Source: Pseudomonadota bacterium
Lineage (GTDB): Bacteria; Pseudomonadota; Gammaproteobacteria; Steroidobacterales; Steroidobacteraceae
Assembly (NCBI GenBank): GCA_021807675.1
Contig: JAKBCR010000022.1
Span: forward strand, 1 to 33,266
DNA: 33,266 nucleotides
Direction of reading: 5' to 3'
The translations under genes were made by a program, and so were the position numbers. The notes beneath the pieces were generated by a model. The model was not told the origin of the DNA. It was given only the letters and a program-made list of their open reading frames with translations, and did no database searches. This document shows positions 16,517 to 23,136 of the stretch, piece after piece (position 1 is the stretch's first letter; each line of letters begins with the position of its first letter).

Positions 16517-17308
16517 ATGGCCGATAACGGTACCGGCAGTGCCGTCCGCGGCGAGGCGGGACCGGTCCTGAGCGTCGCCGGGCTCAGCAAGAGCTACTCG
16601 GATGTCGCCGCGGTCGAAGGAGTCTCCTTCGAAGTGCATTGCCGTGAAGTGGTCGGACTCCTCGGCCCGAACGGCGCCGGCAAGACCACCACCATCAACA
16701 TGATCCTCGGGGTGCTGAGCCCGACCGCCGGCAGCGTGCTTATCGGCGGCATCGATCTGGCGCGCCAGCGATCTCACGCTCTGGCGCACGCCAACTTCTC
16801 GGCCGTGTACGCGCCGCTTCCCGGTAATCTCACGGTCGCGCAGAACCTCCGATTCTTCGGGCTCGTCTACGGCATACCCGCACTGGCGCGCAGAGTCGGG
16901 GAGTTGCTGCGTCAGTTCGATCTCGAGCGCCTGCGCGATACCAAATGCGGCCTCCTCTCCTCCGGAGAGCAGACGCGGGTCGCGCTCGCGAAGGCGGTCC
17001 TCAACCGGCCGCGCCTGCTGCTGCTCGATGAGCCGACGGCTTCGCTGGACCCGGCCGCGGCGCAGACCATCCGCGCGCGTATCCGCAACCTCGCGCTCGA
17101 CACCGGGTGTGGGATCCTCTGGACGTCTCACAACATGTATGAGGTCGAGGAAGTCTGCGACCGGGTGCTCTTCCTCTCTCACGGCCGGATACTCCTCGAG
17201 GGCGATCCGCGGCGGCTTCCGGGTGAGCATGGCGCCGCGACGCTCGAGGAACTCTTCATCCGCCTGGCGCGCGAGCCGCTCGCCGAGCCGCTTCAGCGCG
17301 CGGGATGA
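16517..17308 (+). CDS. ABC transporter ATP-binding protein (ABC-2 exporter)
   Basis: 263-residue nucleotide-binding subunit powering the adjacent permease. Walker A is GPNGAGKT at 50-57, the signature is LSSGEQTR at 147-154 (instead of LSGGQ), Walker B is LLLLDEPTASLD ending near 177, and the switch histidine is in TSHNMYEVEEV. The Q-loop position reads NFSAVYAPLPGNLTV with no glutamine, a feature of a subset of ABC-2 ATPases. I use the ATG at 16517, though its ribosome site is weak; an in-frame GTG lies 33 bases earlier. The permease start follows 7 bases after the stop. Exported substrate unknown. Confidence 0.9.
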   Translation: MADNGTGSAVRGEAGPVLSVAGLSKSYSDVAAVEGVSFEVHCREVVGLLGPNGAGKTTTINMILGVLSPTAGSVLIGGIDLARQRSHALAHANFSAVYAPLPGNLTVAQNLRFFGLVYGIPALARRVGELLRQFDLERLRDTKCGLLSSGEQTRVALAKAVLNRPRLLLLDEPTASLDPAAAQTIRARIRNLALDTGCGILWTSHNMYEVEEVCDRVLFLSHGRILLEGDPRRLPGEHGAATLEELFIRLAREPLAEPLQRAG

Positions 17309-17315
17309 GGGGCCG

Positions 17316-18119
17316 ATGAGAGTGAAGCCGATCGCGGCCATCCTGCTGCGCCAGTTCTACCTGATCCGCAGCAGCCCGGTGCGCGCGCTCCCGATGTTCG
17401 CCTGGGTGGCCATGGACATCGTGGTGTGGGGCTTCATCACGCGCTATCTCAACTCGATGGCCGCGGGGCGTTTCAACTATGTGCCGAGCCTTCTCGGGGC
17501 GGTGCTCATGTGGGATTTCTTCACCCGGATCATGCAGGGGGTGAGCACGGCCTTTCTCGAGGATGTCTGGTCGCGAAATTTCCTCAATCTCTTCGCCACT
17601 CCGCTCACGATCTCGGAATATATCCTCGGGCTCGTGCTCACCAGCGTGGGCACGAGCGCGGTGGGGCTCATCGTGATGCTCGCGCTGGCGACGGCTCTCT
17701 TCGGCCTCTCGTTCTTCTCGCTGGGAGCCCTGCTCGTGCCTTTCCTCCTCGTGCTCTTCAGCTTCGGCATTGCGTTGGGTGTCCTCGCGAGCGCTCTCGT
17801 TCTGCGCCTCGGGCCGGCATCGGAATGGCTGGTATGGCCCCTGCCTGCGCTGCTCTCGCCATTCGTGGGCGTCTTCTACCCGCTCGCGACGCTGCCGCTC
17901 TGGATGCAAGACATCGGGCACCTCTTGCCGCCGTCCTACGTGTTCGAGGGCATGCGGGCCATTCTGGCGGGCGAGACCTTCTCGGCCGGGAGCCTGGCCG
18001 TCTGTGCCGCGATCGCGGTGCTCGACATCATGCTCGCGGCGTACTTCTTCACGCGGGTGTTCCGGTACGCCATCCGGACCGGGCTTCTCGCCCGCTACAG
18101 TGCGGAGAGCGCGGCATGA
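17316..18119 (+). CDS. ABC-2 type transporter permease
   Basis: 267-residue inner-membrane permease with about six helices and the ABC-2 layout: N-terminal cytoplasmic segment (MRVKPIAAILLRQFYLIRSS), first helix about 25-45, and the conserved region near LWMQDIGHLLPPSYVFEGMR between the last helices, which is the family signature. It forms a dimer with the ATPase encoded just upstream. The start ATG follows GAGGGG by 3-8 bases. The stop overlaps the start of the phosphoribosyltransferase gene (ATGA), so the three genes are translationally linked. This class exports polysaccharides, drugs or other small molecules; nothing here identifies which. Confidence 0.9.
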   Translation: MRVKPIAAILLRQFYLIRSSPVRALPMFAWVAMDIVVWGFITRYLNSMAAGRFNYVPSLLGAVLMWDFFTRIMQGVSTAFLEDVWSRNFLNLFATPLTISEYILGLVLTSVGTSAVGLIVMLALATALFGLSFFSLGALLVPFLLVLFSFGIALGVLASALVLRLGPASEWLVWPLPALLSPFVGVFYPLATLPLWMQDIGHLLPPSYVFEGMRAILAGETFSAGSLAVCAAIAVLDIMLAAYFFTRVFRYAIRTGLLARYSAESAA

Positions 18120-18670
18120 CCGGGAAGATATTCGTCTCCGCGCAATCGCTGCTGCGGGACTCCATGGAGCTCGCGACGCACATCGTGCGCAGCGGCTTTC
18201 GACCCACGTTCCTGGTGGCCCTCTGGCGGGGAGGGGCTCCGATCGGGATCACGGTCCAGGAGGTGCTCGAGTATCACGGCATCCCCACGGATCACGTCGC
18301 CATCCGCACCTCGACGTACTCCGGGCTGGAGGAGCGCAGCGATGCCGTGCGGGTGCATGCGATCGACTACGTGGTATCGCGACTGACGTTCGAGGATCGG
18401 CTGCTCCTCATCGATGACGTGTTCGATTCCGGGCGGAGCCTGGAGGCGGTGCTGGAGGAGCTCGGGCGGCGCTGCCGGCGCAATCTCCCCGGACTCATCC
18501 GGATCGCGACCGCCTACTACAAGCCGTCGCGTAACCGCACGGCTCTGGTCCCCGACTACTACGTGCGGCGGACGGACAGCTGGCTCGTGTTTCCGCACGA
18601 GATCCAGGGACTGACGCGCGAGGAGATCCTGACTCACAAGCCGGTGGACCCCAGCTTCTTCGACGTTTGA
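18116..18670 (+). CDS. Phosphoribosyltransferase (PRT type I)
   Basis: 184-residue cytoplasmic enzyme of the type I phosphoribosyltransferase fold, which joins a nitrogenous base to the ribose of PRPP. The PRPP loop is LLLIDDVFDSGRS with Asp100, Asp101, Ser105 and Gly106. The N-terminal part LVALWRGGAPIG carries the PPi-binding loop, and the aromatic C-terminal region (DSWLVFPHEIQ) resembles hypoxanthine/xanthine-guanine enzymes, where Trp or Phe stacks on the purine. The base specificity is inferred only. It overlaps the ABC permease stop by 4 bases (ATGA), an unusual partner for an exporter. Confidence 0.85.
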   Translation: MTGKIFVSAQSLLRDSMELATHIVRSGFRPTFLVALWRGGAPIGITVQEVLEYHGIPTDHVAIRTSTYSGLEERSDAVRVHAIDYVVSRLTFEDRLLLIDDVFDSGRSLEAVLEELGRRCRRNLPGLIRIATAYYKPSRNRTALVPDYYVRRTDSWLVFPHEIQGLTREEILTHKPVDPSFFDV

Positions 18671-18747
18671 GGCGGCTCCCGCCGGACTCTCGCCCGCGCG
18701 CAAGCCTGGAACCTGCCGCGGCAGCGTGCGACACGGCGCATGGAGCG

Positions 18748-19207
18748 GTGATACGGGCGATCAGCCGACTTCCGCTCGCCGGCTGGGGGGGGATCGACGC
18801 GCTCTACGAGCGGGCTCTCGTGCGGCCGTTCCTCTGGCTGGCGCGCGTCAATCGCAATGATTTCATCGACTCCATCTGCCCCGCGCTTGGCTGTGCGCTG
18901 GTCGCGCTTCTCGCCGGCGGATCTTTCGCCATCGAGGCCCTCGGCGTTTACCCGACCTGCTCCCACCGCCCGACTCCACCCGCGATGCCGACCTCGTGGA
19001 CGACCAGCAATCTGGCGTCGGCCTGGCCTGGCCTTCGCCGCCGCTCACCCCCCAGCCGGCCGCACACCGTTTGCGACCCCTGTTCCGGGCAGACAGCTCG
19101 GCAGCGCCGCGCTTGCGGCCCTGGTCTTGCTGCTGATCGGCCTGGGGGCTCATCCCGCGCCGCTTCTGACCCCGACCCGTGCGACCGCTTCCATGGTGGT
19201 GCGCTGA
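18748..19207 (+). pseudogene. Decayed fragments of NADH dehydrogenase-type proton-pump subunits (NuoL-like, then NuoM/N-like)
   Basis: From 18748 one frame reads RLPLAGWGGIDALYERALV followed by RPFLWLARVNRNDFIDSI, matching the pattern near the C-terminus of NuoL (WG-x-x-LYDR-x-x-VRPF-x-WLAR-x-N). The frame then loses similarity near 18880. In another frame, 19085-19207 reads LAALVLLLIGLGAHPAPLL before a stop, which resembles the last helix of NuoM/NuoN-type antiporter-like subunits. Neither piece has a start codon with a ribosome site or enough length to function. The 600-base stretch is therefore best read as the scar of a deleted nuo- or Mrp-like cluster. Assignments are by pattern only. 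Confidence 0.5.
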
Positions 19208-19218
19208 CTGAGGAAAAC

Positions 19219-19248
19219 TTGCAAAATTTTCACGGATTGCGGTAACTT
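19219..19248 (+). promoter_or_regulatory. Sigma-70-like promoter of the SPOR lipoprotein gene
   Basis: TTGCAA (19219-19224) and TAACTT (19243-19248) are separated by 18 bases in an AT-rich stretch, 42 bases before the GTG start at 19290. Confidence 0.5.
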
Positions 19249-19289
19249 ACATGTTTCATGTTTGGCCCTTGTCTGTCCCGGAGGTTGCG

Positions 19290-19949
19290 GTGAAGAAGTC
19301 CTTGCTCGTTCTCTGTGTGATTATGGCCGGCGCCCTCGCCGCCTGCAGCTCACCCAACGCCGATTGGCAGAAGGCAACCGAGCAGAACACGGTGACCGCC
19401 TACCAGCACTTCATCACGGAGCACCCCAGTGACGCGCGGGTGGAGCAGGCACGCAACCGCATCAGCGCTCTGAAGGACGAGCAGGCCTGGAGCACGGCCA
19501 AGAGCGCCGACACGCTGGATGCCTACCAGCAGTATCTGCAGCAAGAGCCGAACGGGATGCATGCAGCCGATGCGCAGGACAAGGTCAACAGCCTGCAGCA
19601 GGCGGCCGCATGGCAGGCTGCGCAATCCACCAATACGGCCCAGGGATATCAGGATTTCCTGCAGAAGTATCCCAACGCCCCGCAGGCGAGCGACGCGCAA
19701 ACGGCGCTGAAGAAGCTGACAGGCTATCAGGCGCTGCTCGCGACGGTCCACACCAAGGCTTACGCCGATAAGGTCGCGAAGCTCCTGAAGAGCAAGTTCG
19801 GCAACGAGCTGCAGGATGTCGTGGTCGTGCCGCACGGGAAGCTCCTCGAGATTCGCTCCGCGCCGATGACGGAGTCCGACGCGAAGACCGCCTGCGAGAA
19901 GCTGCGCAAGGCTCATCAGCGCTGCGATGTCGTGAAGAGCGTCTCCTGA
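19290..19949 (+). CDS. Outer-membrane lipoprotein with three 41-residue repeats and a SPOR-like domain
   Basis: 219-residue exported lipoprotein. The signal peptide VKKSLLVLCVIMAGALAAC ends in a lipobox (LAAC, lipidated Cys19); Ser20 suggests outer-membrane sorting. Three repeats start at Trp26, Trp67 and Trp108 with exact 41-residue spacing, each of the form W..A...T...Y..(F/Y)L...P, like TPR/YbgF-type helical hairpins. The last 70 residues (KLLKSKFGNELQ, HGKLLEIRSAPM, AKTACEKLR) have the alternating pattern of a SPOR domain, which binds denuded peptidoglycan at division sites. The GTG at 19290 has GGAGG about 5 bases upstream; the ATG at 19251 would disrupt the signal peptide. It is followed by a strong hairpin. 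Confidence 0.8.
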   Translation: MKKSLLVLCVIMAGALAACSSPNADWQKATEQNTVTAYQHFITEHPSDARVEQARNRISALKDEQAWSTAKSADTLDAYQQYLQQEPNGMHAADAQDKVNSLQQAAAWQAAQSTNTAQGYQDFLQKYPNAPQASDAQTALKKLTGYQALLATVHTKAYADKVAKLLKSKFGNELQDVVVVPHGKLLEIRSAPMTESDAKTACEKLRKAHQRCDVVKSVS

Positions 19950-19982
19950 CGCTCACCGGCGCCGCCTCACTCATCTCAAGCC

Positions 19983-20017
19983 GCCCGCCGCAGGCAGCCA
20001 GCCTGCGGCGGGCCCTT
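19983..20017 (+). terminator. Hairpin terminator after the lipoprotein gene
   Basis: GCCCGCCGCAGGC pairs perfectly with GCCTGCGGCGGGC (13 bp) around a 5-base loop, 34 bases after the stop. The T-tract is weak (CCTT), so termination may be partial. Confidence 0.6.
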
Positions 20018-20180
20018 GCGTCTGCCGTCCCATTGCGGTAAGTAATCCCGCAATGAATGGCGGCATGCGACTTTCTCGAGCATCTCTCGGCGCCTGCGGA
20101 CTTCCGCGCGAGGCGAAGAGCCCGGCTATTCCCACTCCGGGTGACCCAGCCTCGCGCCATGCGCCAGGCTCCGGGTCTTC

Positions 20181-20600
20181 GTGAGCGGCACGGACGATCT
20201 CCCGGAAGATGTGCGCGCGCTGCTCCACGAGCACATCGAATCTTACGAGCAGCTGGAAATCCTGCTGCTCCTGCGGCGCGAGCGGTACGAGCAATGGACC
20301 GAAGAGGGCCTGTCCGCGCGCCTGCGCGTTCGGGCTGAGCTCATCGAGACCGCGCTCGCGGCCCTGAAGGCGAGCGGTCTCATCGAGGCTGCCGGTGCGG
20401 TTCCGACGCGATTTGCCTACCGGCCCGCCAGCTCGGGGCTCGATGCGGCCGCCGGGCGCCTGGAGCGCGAGTACGCCGAGCGGCCGATCCTGGTCATCCA
20501 GCTGATGAGCGCCAACGCCATCGAGCGGCTGCGTACCGCGGCCCTGCACACGTTCGCCGATGCGTTCGTCCTGAGCAAGAAGGACAAGAGCCGTGGCTGA
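20181..20600 (+). CDS. Small winged-helix-like protein of unknown function
   Basis: 139-residue cytoplasmic protein starting at GTG 20181. Residues about 20-75 (EQLEILLLLRRERYEQW, then ARLRVRAELIETALAALKAS and GLIEAAG) have the spacing of a winged helix-turn-helix domain, so it may bind DNA. The C-terminal half (LEREYAERPILVIQLMSANA, IERLRTAALHTFADAF) is helical and ends in a basic tail. The ribosome site before the GTG is weak and the start is uncertain. Its stop overlaps the start of the following DUF5985 gene by 8 bases, and this overlap is preserved in the decayed duplicate. I infer a regulatory partner for the small membrane proteins. Confidence 0.7.
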   Translation: MSGTDDLPEDVRALLHEHIESYEQLEILLLLRRERYEQWTEEGLSARLRVRAELIETALAALKASGLIEAAGAVPTRFAYRPASSGLDAAAGRLEREYAERPILVIQLMSANAIERLRTAALHTFADAFVLSKKDKSRG

Positions 20601-20859
20601 GTCGGTTTACATCCTTTGCGCGATCACCAGCATCCTCTGCGCGCTGCTGCTCCTGCGCGGATACCGCGCAACGCGCACGCGCCTGCTCTTCTGGGCGAGT
20701 CTGTGCTTCGTGTTTCTGGCCATCAACAACGTGATCCTGTACATTGATCTCGTCATCATTCCGGCGAGCTCACCCATCGACCTCTTCTGGTATCGTAATA
20801 CCGCCGCGGTGGTTGGAATGCTGGTGCTCGTCTTCGGGCTCGTCTGGGAATCGCGCTAG
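20593..20859 (+). CDS. DUF5985 family small membrane protein (copy 1)
   Basis: 88-residue inner-membrane protein with three predicted helices (about 4-21, 31-53 and 69-84): YILCAITSILCALLLLRG, then RLLFWASLCFVFLAINNVIL and GMLVLVFGLVWESR. The arginine-rich first loop (YRATRTR) should be cytoplasmic. It fits the uncharacterised DUF5985 family as I recall it; no catalytic residues are visible. The start is GTG at 20593 within the end of the upstream gene, with AGAAGGA upstream. A second family member follows 18 bases later and a duplicate lies at 21396. Confidence 0.8.
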   Translation: MAESVYILCAITSILCALLLLRGYRATRTRLLFWASLCFVFLAINNVILYIDLVIIPASSPIDLFWYRNTAAVVGMLVLVFGLVWESR

Positions 20860-20877
20860 GGAGCGGGGAGCGGGAGC

Positions 20878-21147
20878 ATGAAGATCTTCATGTGGGGTGT
20901 CCTGGCGATGGCGAGCCTCGTCGCGGCGCTCTTTTTCCTGCGCTACTGGCGGGAAAGCCGGGAGCGGCTGTTCGCCTTCTTCGCGCTCGCCTTTGCCGGA
21001 CTTGCGGCCAACTGGACGGGACTCGCCATCATCGACCAGCCGAGCGATGAGGCACAGCAGAAGTACGCATACGTCGTGCGGCTGGTCGCGTTCCTGATTC
21101 TCATCATCGGCATCTTCGACAAGAACCGGCGCGGCGATCGGTTGTGA
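20878..21147 (+). CDS. DUF5985-like small membrane protein (second type)
   Basis: 89-residue membrane protein, MKIFMWGVLAMASLVAALFF with further helices near 35-52 (FFALAFAGLAANWTGLAI) and 66-80 (VRLVAFLILIIGIF). The layout parallels the preceding protein (helix, arginine-rich loop RYWRESRERL, helix, short loop, helix), so the pair probably arose from one ancestor and may form a heteromeric complex. The ATG at 20878 is preceded by GGGAGCGGGAGC. It is not present in the duplicated copy downstream. Function unknown. Confidence 0.8.
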   Translation: MKIFMWGVLAMASLVAALFFLRYWRESRERLFAFFALAFAGLAANWTGLAIIDQPSDEAQQKYAYVVRLVAFLILIIGIFDKNRRGDRL

Positions 21148-21211
21148 GATCGCTCCCCCCGTGGCGGTGTGCTTGCCTCTGCCGTCCTGTTGCGGTGATC
21201 ATTGAGGATGA

Positions 21212-21403
21212 GCGATTTGCCACCGGCCCGCGAGCTTCGGGCTCGATGCGGCCGCCGGGCGCCTGGAGCGCGAGTGCGCCGAGCGGCCGATCCCCGTCAT
21301 CCGGCTGATGAGCGCCAACGCCATCGAGCGGTTGCGCACCACAGCCCTGCACACGTTTGCCGACGCTTGCCTCTTCAACAAGAAAGACAACGACCTTGTC
21401 TGA
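21212..21403 (+). pseudogene. Truncated duplicate of the winged-helix-like gene
   Basis: Encodes only the C-terminal part of the 20181-20600 protein (FGLDAAAGRLERECAERPIP, then LMSANAIERLRTTALHTFAD) and ends at TGA 21403. The N-terminal half is deleted and one base is lost near the junction (CCTACC became CCACC), so no start codon remains in frame. Confidence 0.8.
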
Positions 21404-21653
21404 GGCGGTCTACATCCTTTGCGCTGTCACCAGTGTTCTTTGCGCGTTCCTGCTGCTGCGCGGATACCGCACGACGCGCACACGCCTTCTCTTCTGGGCA
21501 AGCCTCTGCTTCGTGTTCCTCGCAGTCAACAATGTGATTCTGTATGCCGATCTGGTGGTCCTGCCGCACGTCGATCTTTTCTGGTACCACAACATCACGG
21601 CAGTGACAGGAATGCTGGTGCTCCTTTTCGGGCTCGTCTGGGAGACGCGCTAG
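21396..21653 (+). CDS. DUF5985 family small membrane protein (copy 2)
   Basis: 85-residue duplicate of the 20593 gene, about three quarters identical by eye, with three residues missing in the second loop (VVLPHVDLFWY against VIIPASSPIDLFWY). The reading frame is intact, changes are mostly conservative (Ile/Val, Leu/Phe), and helices are preserved, so it may still be functional. The position matching the copy 1 GTG is TTG at 21396, again overlapping the end of the (now broken) winged-helix gene by 8 bases. Its 3' end overlaps the convergent efflux gene by 59 bases. Confidence 0.65.
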   Translation: MSEAVYILCAVTSVLCAFLLLRGYRTTRTRLLFWASLCFVFLAVNNVILYADLVVLPHVDLFWYHNITAVTGMLVLLFGLVWETR

Positions 21654-23133
21654 GGAGCGGGCCGCCGACGGCGAGCAACAGCTGTATCGTGTCGAGATAC
21701 TGGCGTGCCTGCGCCTGCAGGAAGCCGAGCTCCGCGCGCTGACGCTGGCGCTGCGCGTCGAGGACCTGCAACAGCCCTGAATTGCCCGCGCGGTAGCTCT
21801 GCCGCGCCAGATCCAGGCTCGCCTCTGAAGTCTCACGCGCGACGGACTGGGCCGCGACGAGCTGTGCATCGTGGTTGAGGGCATCGAGCAGATCGGCGAC
21901 CTGGCCGAAGGAGTCCAGCACCACCTGCTGATAGCGTGCGGCGCTTGCGTGCAGCGCATCGAGCGCCGCCCGGCGCTCGGCGCGCAGCGTTCCCCCATCG
22001 AAGAGCGGCTGGGTCAGACCCGCGATCAGCGACCATGCGGCCGAGGAGGCGTTGAAGAGCTTCGCGGGGGTCAGAGCCTGCTGGCCGAGAGTGGCGCTCA
22101 ACGCAATCTGCGGATAGAGATTCGCGGTCGCGACCCCGACCGCCGCAGTCGCCGCGTGAAGCCGCGCCTGCGCGGCCAGAATGTCCGGGCGCCGCCGCAC
22201 CAGCATCGAGGGCACACTGACTGGCAGCGCGCGCGGCAATTGGATGTCCGCGAGCTCCAGATCCGGCTGCGTCCAGTCCGCCGGGGGCTGACCGAGCAGC
22301 ACCGCGAGCGCATGGCGCGCGACCGCGAGCTGCTGATAGAGCGGCGGCAGCAGCGTCTGATCGCCCGCAAGCTGGCTTTGTGCGTCCAGCACATCGAGCT
22401 TCGACACCGAGCCGTTGGCGAACGCCGTGCGCACGAGGCGCAGATTGCTGCGGTCCTCGGCGAGCAGCTCCGCGGCTGCCCGGATCTGCCCTCGCGTCGC
22501 GGCGATGATGACGGCCTCGGAGGCCACATCGCCGGTGAGCGTCAGCCGGGCCGCCTCGAGCTCACTGCGCTCGTATTGCTCGAAGGCCCGCTCCTCCTCC
22601 ACCGAGCGGGCCGTGGCGCCGTCGTAATCGAGCATGTAGCGTACGTTCGCGCCGACCGACTCGTAGGTGAAAGGCGCGACCGCGAAGTTACCGAGAAATT
22701 GGGCGCCGTACTTCTGCCGCCCGACCGAGGCCTGCAGGTTCACCTGCGGATAGAGCTGTCCCGTCTGCGCCGCCACGAGCTCACGCGCCTGCGCCAACGT
22801 CGCCCTCGCGGCAGCGAGATCGCGATTGTCGGCCATGGCGCGCCGCACCAGATCATCGAGCTGCGGGGACTTGAAGAGCCTCCACCAGGCGGGCACCACG
22901 GGCGCGCCGAGCAGGATCCGCTGCTCATAGGCACCGGCGGCAGGCGCGCGGCGCGCGGCCGCCGCCGCGGCATTGTTGACGGGTTTGGATTCCCCGGCGG
23001 GCCGGTATCGGGCCGCCGCCGGCACCGCCGGACGGTGGAAATTGGGTCCGACAGTACAGCCGCCAAGGAGCGCCGCGGTGGCGAGCGCCACGGCCACTGG
23101 GCCGGGTTGAATTCGAACGGAGCCTGCAGGCAA
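21595..23133 (-). CDS. NodT-family outer-membrane efflux lipoprotein
   Basis: 512-residue TolC-like channel forming the outer-membrane exit duct for the EmrAB-type pump. The signal peptide ends in lipobox LLGGC with Cys26; TVGPNFHRPAVP right after it is typical of the NodT family. Two OEP repeats follow, with SLIAGLTQPLFDGG and YRAGNSGLLQVLDAQRQRQ as conserved blocks. The family normally ends soon after DTIQLLLAVGG; here about 20 extra residues (PLPSASPRRARKG...) come from the antisense of the duplicated DUF5985 copy, so the native end was probably replaced. The start is TTG at 23133, with GGAG 7 bases upstream inside the end of emrB. Last gene of the operon. Confidence 0.92.
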   Translation of the reverse strand: MPAGSVRIQPGPVAVALATAALLGGCTVGPNFHRPAVPAAARYRPAGESKPVNNAAAAAARRAPAAGAYEQRILLGAPVVPAWWRLFKSPQLDDLVRRAMADNRDLAAARATLAQARELVAAQTGQLYPQVNLQASVGRQKYGAQFLGNFAVAPFTYESVGANVRYMLDYDGATARSVEEERAFEQYERSELEAARLTLTGDVASEAVIIAATRGQIRAAAELLAEDRSNLRLVRTAFANGSVSKLDVLDAQSQLAGDQTLLPPLYQQLAVARHALAVLLGQPPADWTQPDLELADIQLPRALPVSVPSMLVRRRPDILAAQARLHAATAAVGVATANLYPQIALSATLGQQALTPAKLFNASSAAWSLIAGLTQPLFDGGTLRAERRAALDALHASAARYQQVVLDSFGQVADLLDALNHDAQLVAAQSVARETSEASLDLARQSYRAGNSGLLQVLDAQRQRQRAELGFLQAQARQYLDTIQLLLAVGGPLPSASPRRARKGAPAFLSLP

Positions 23134-23136
23134 GGG

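Larger units (their letters stand above)
20015..21663 (+). repeat. Tandem duplication of the winged-helix/DUF5985 cassette, second copy decayed
   Basis: Copy 1 covers about 20015-20875 and copy 2 about 21172-21663. A leader of about 25 bases (TTGCGTCTGCCGTC...) recurs at 21173, then about 370 bases of copy 1 (20041-20408) are missing. Similarity resumes at GCGATTTGCC (20409 and 21212) and runs through the first DUF5985 gene to CGCTAGGGAGCGGG. Divergence between copies shows the event is not recent. Confidence 0.8.

Noticed and set aside
19983-20017. Hairpin considered as a REP-type mobile repeat
   Set aside because: Only one copy is seen and it sits where a terminator is expected.
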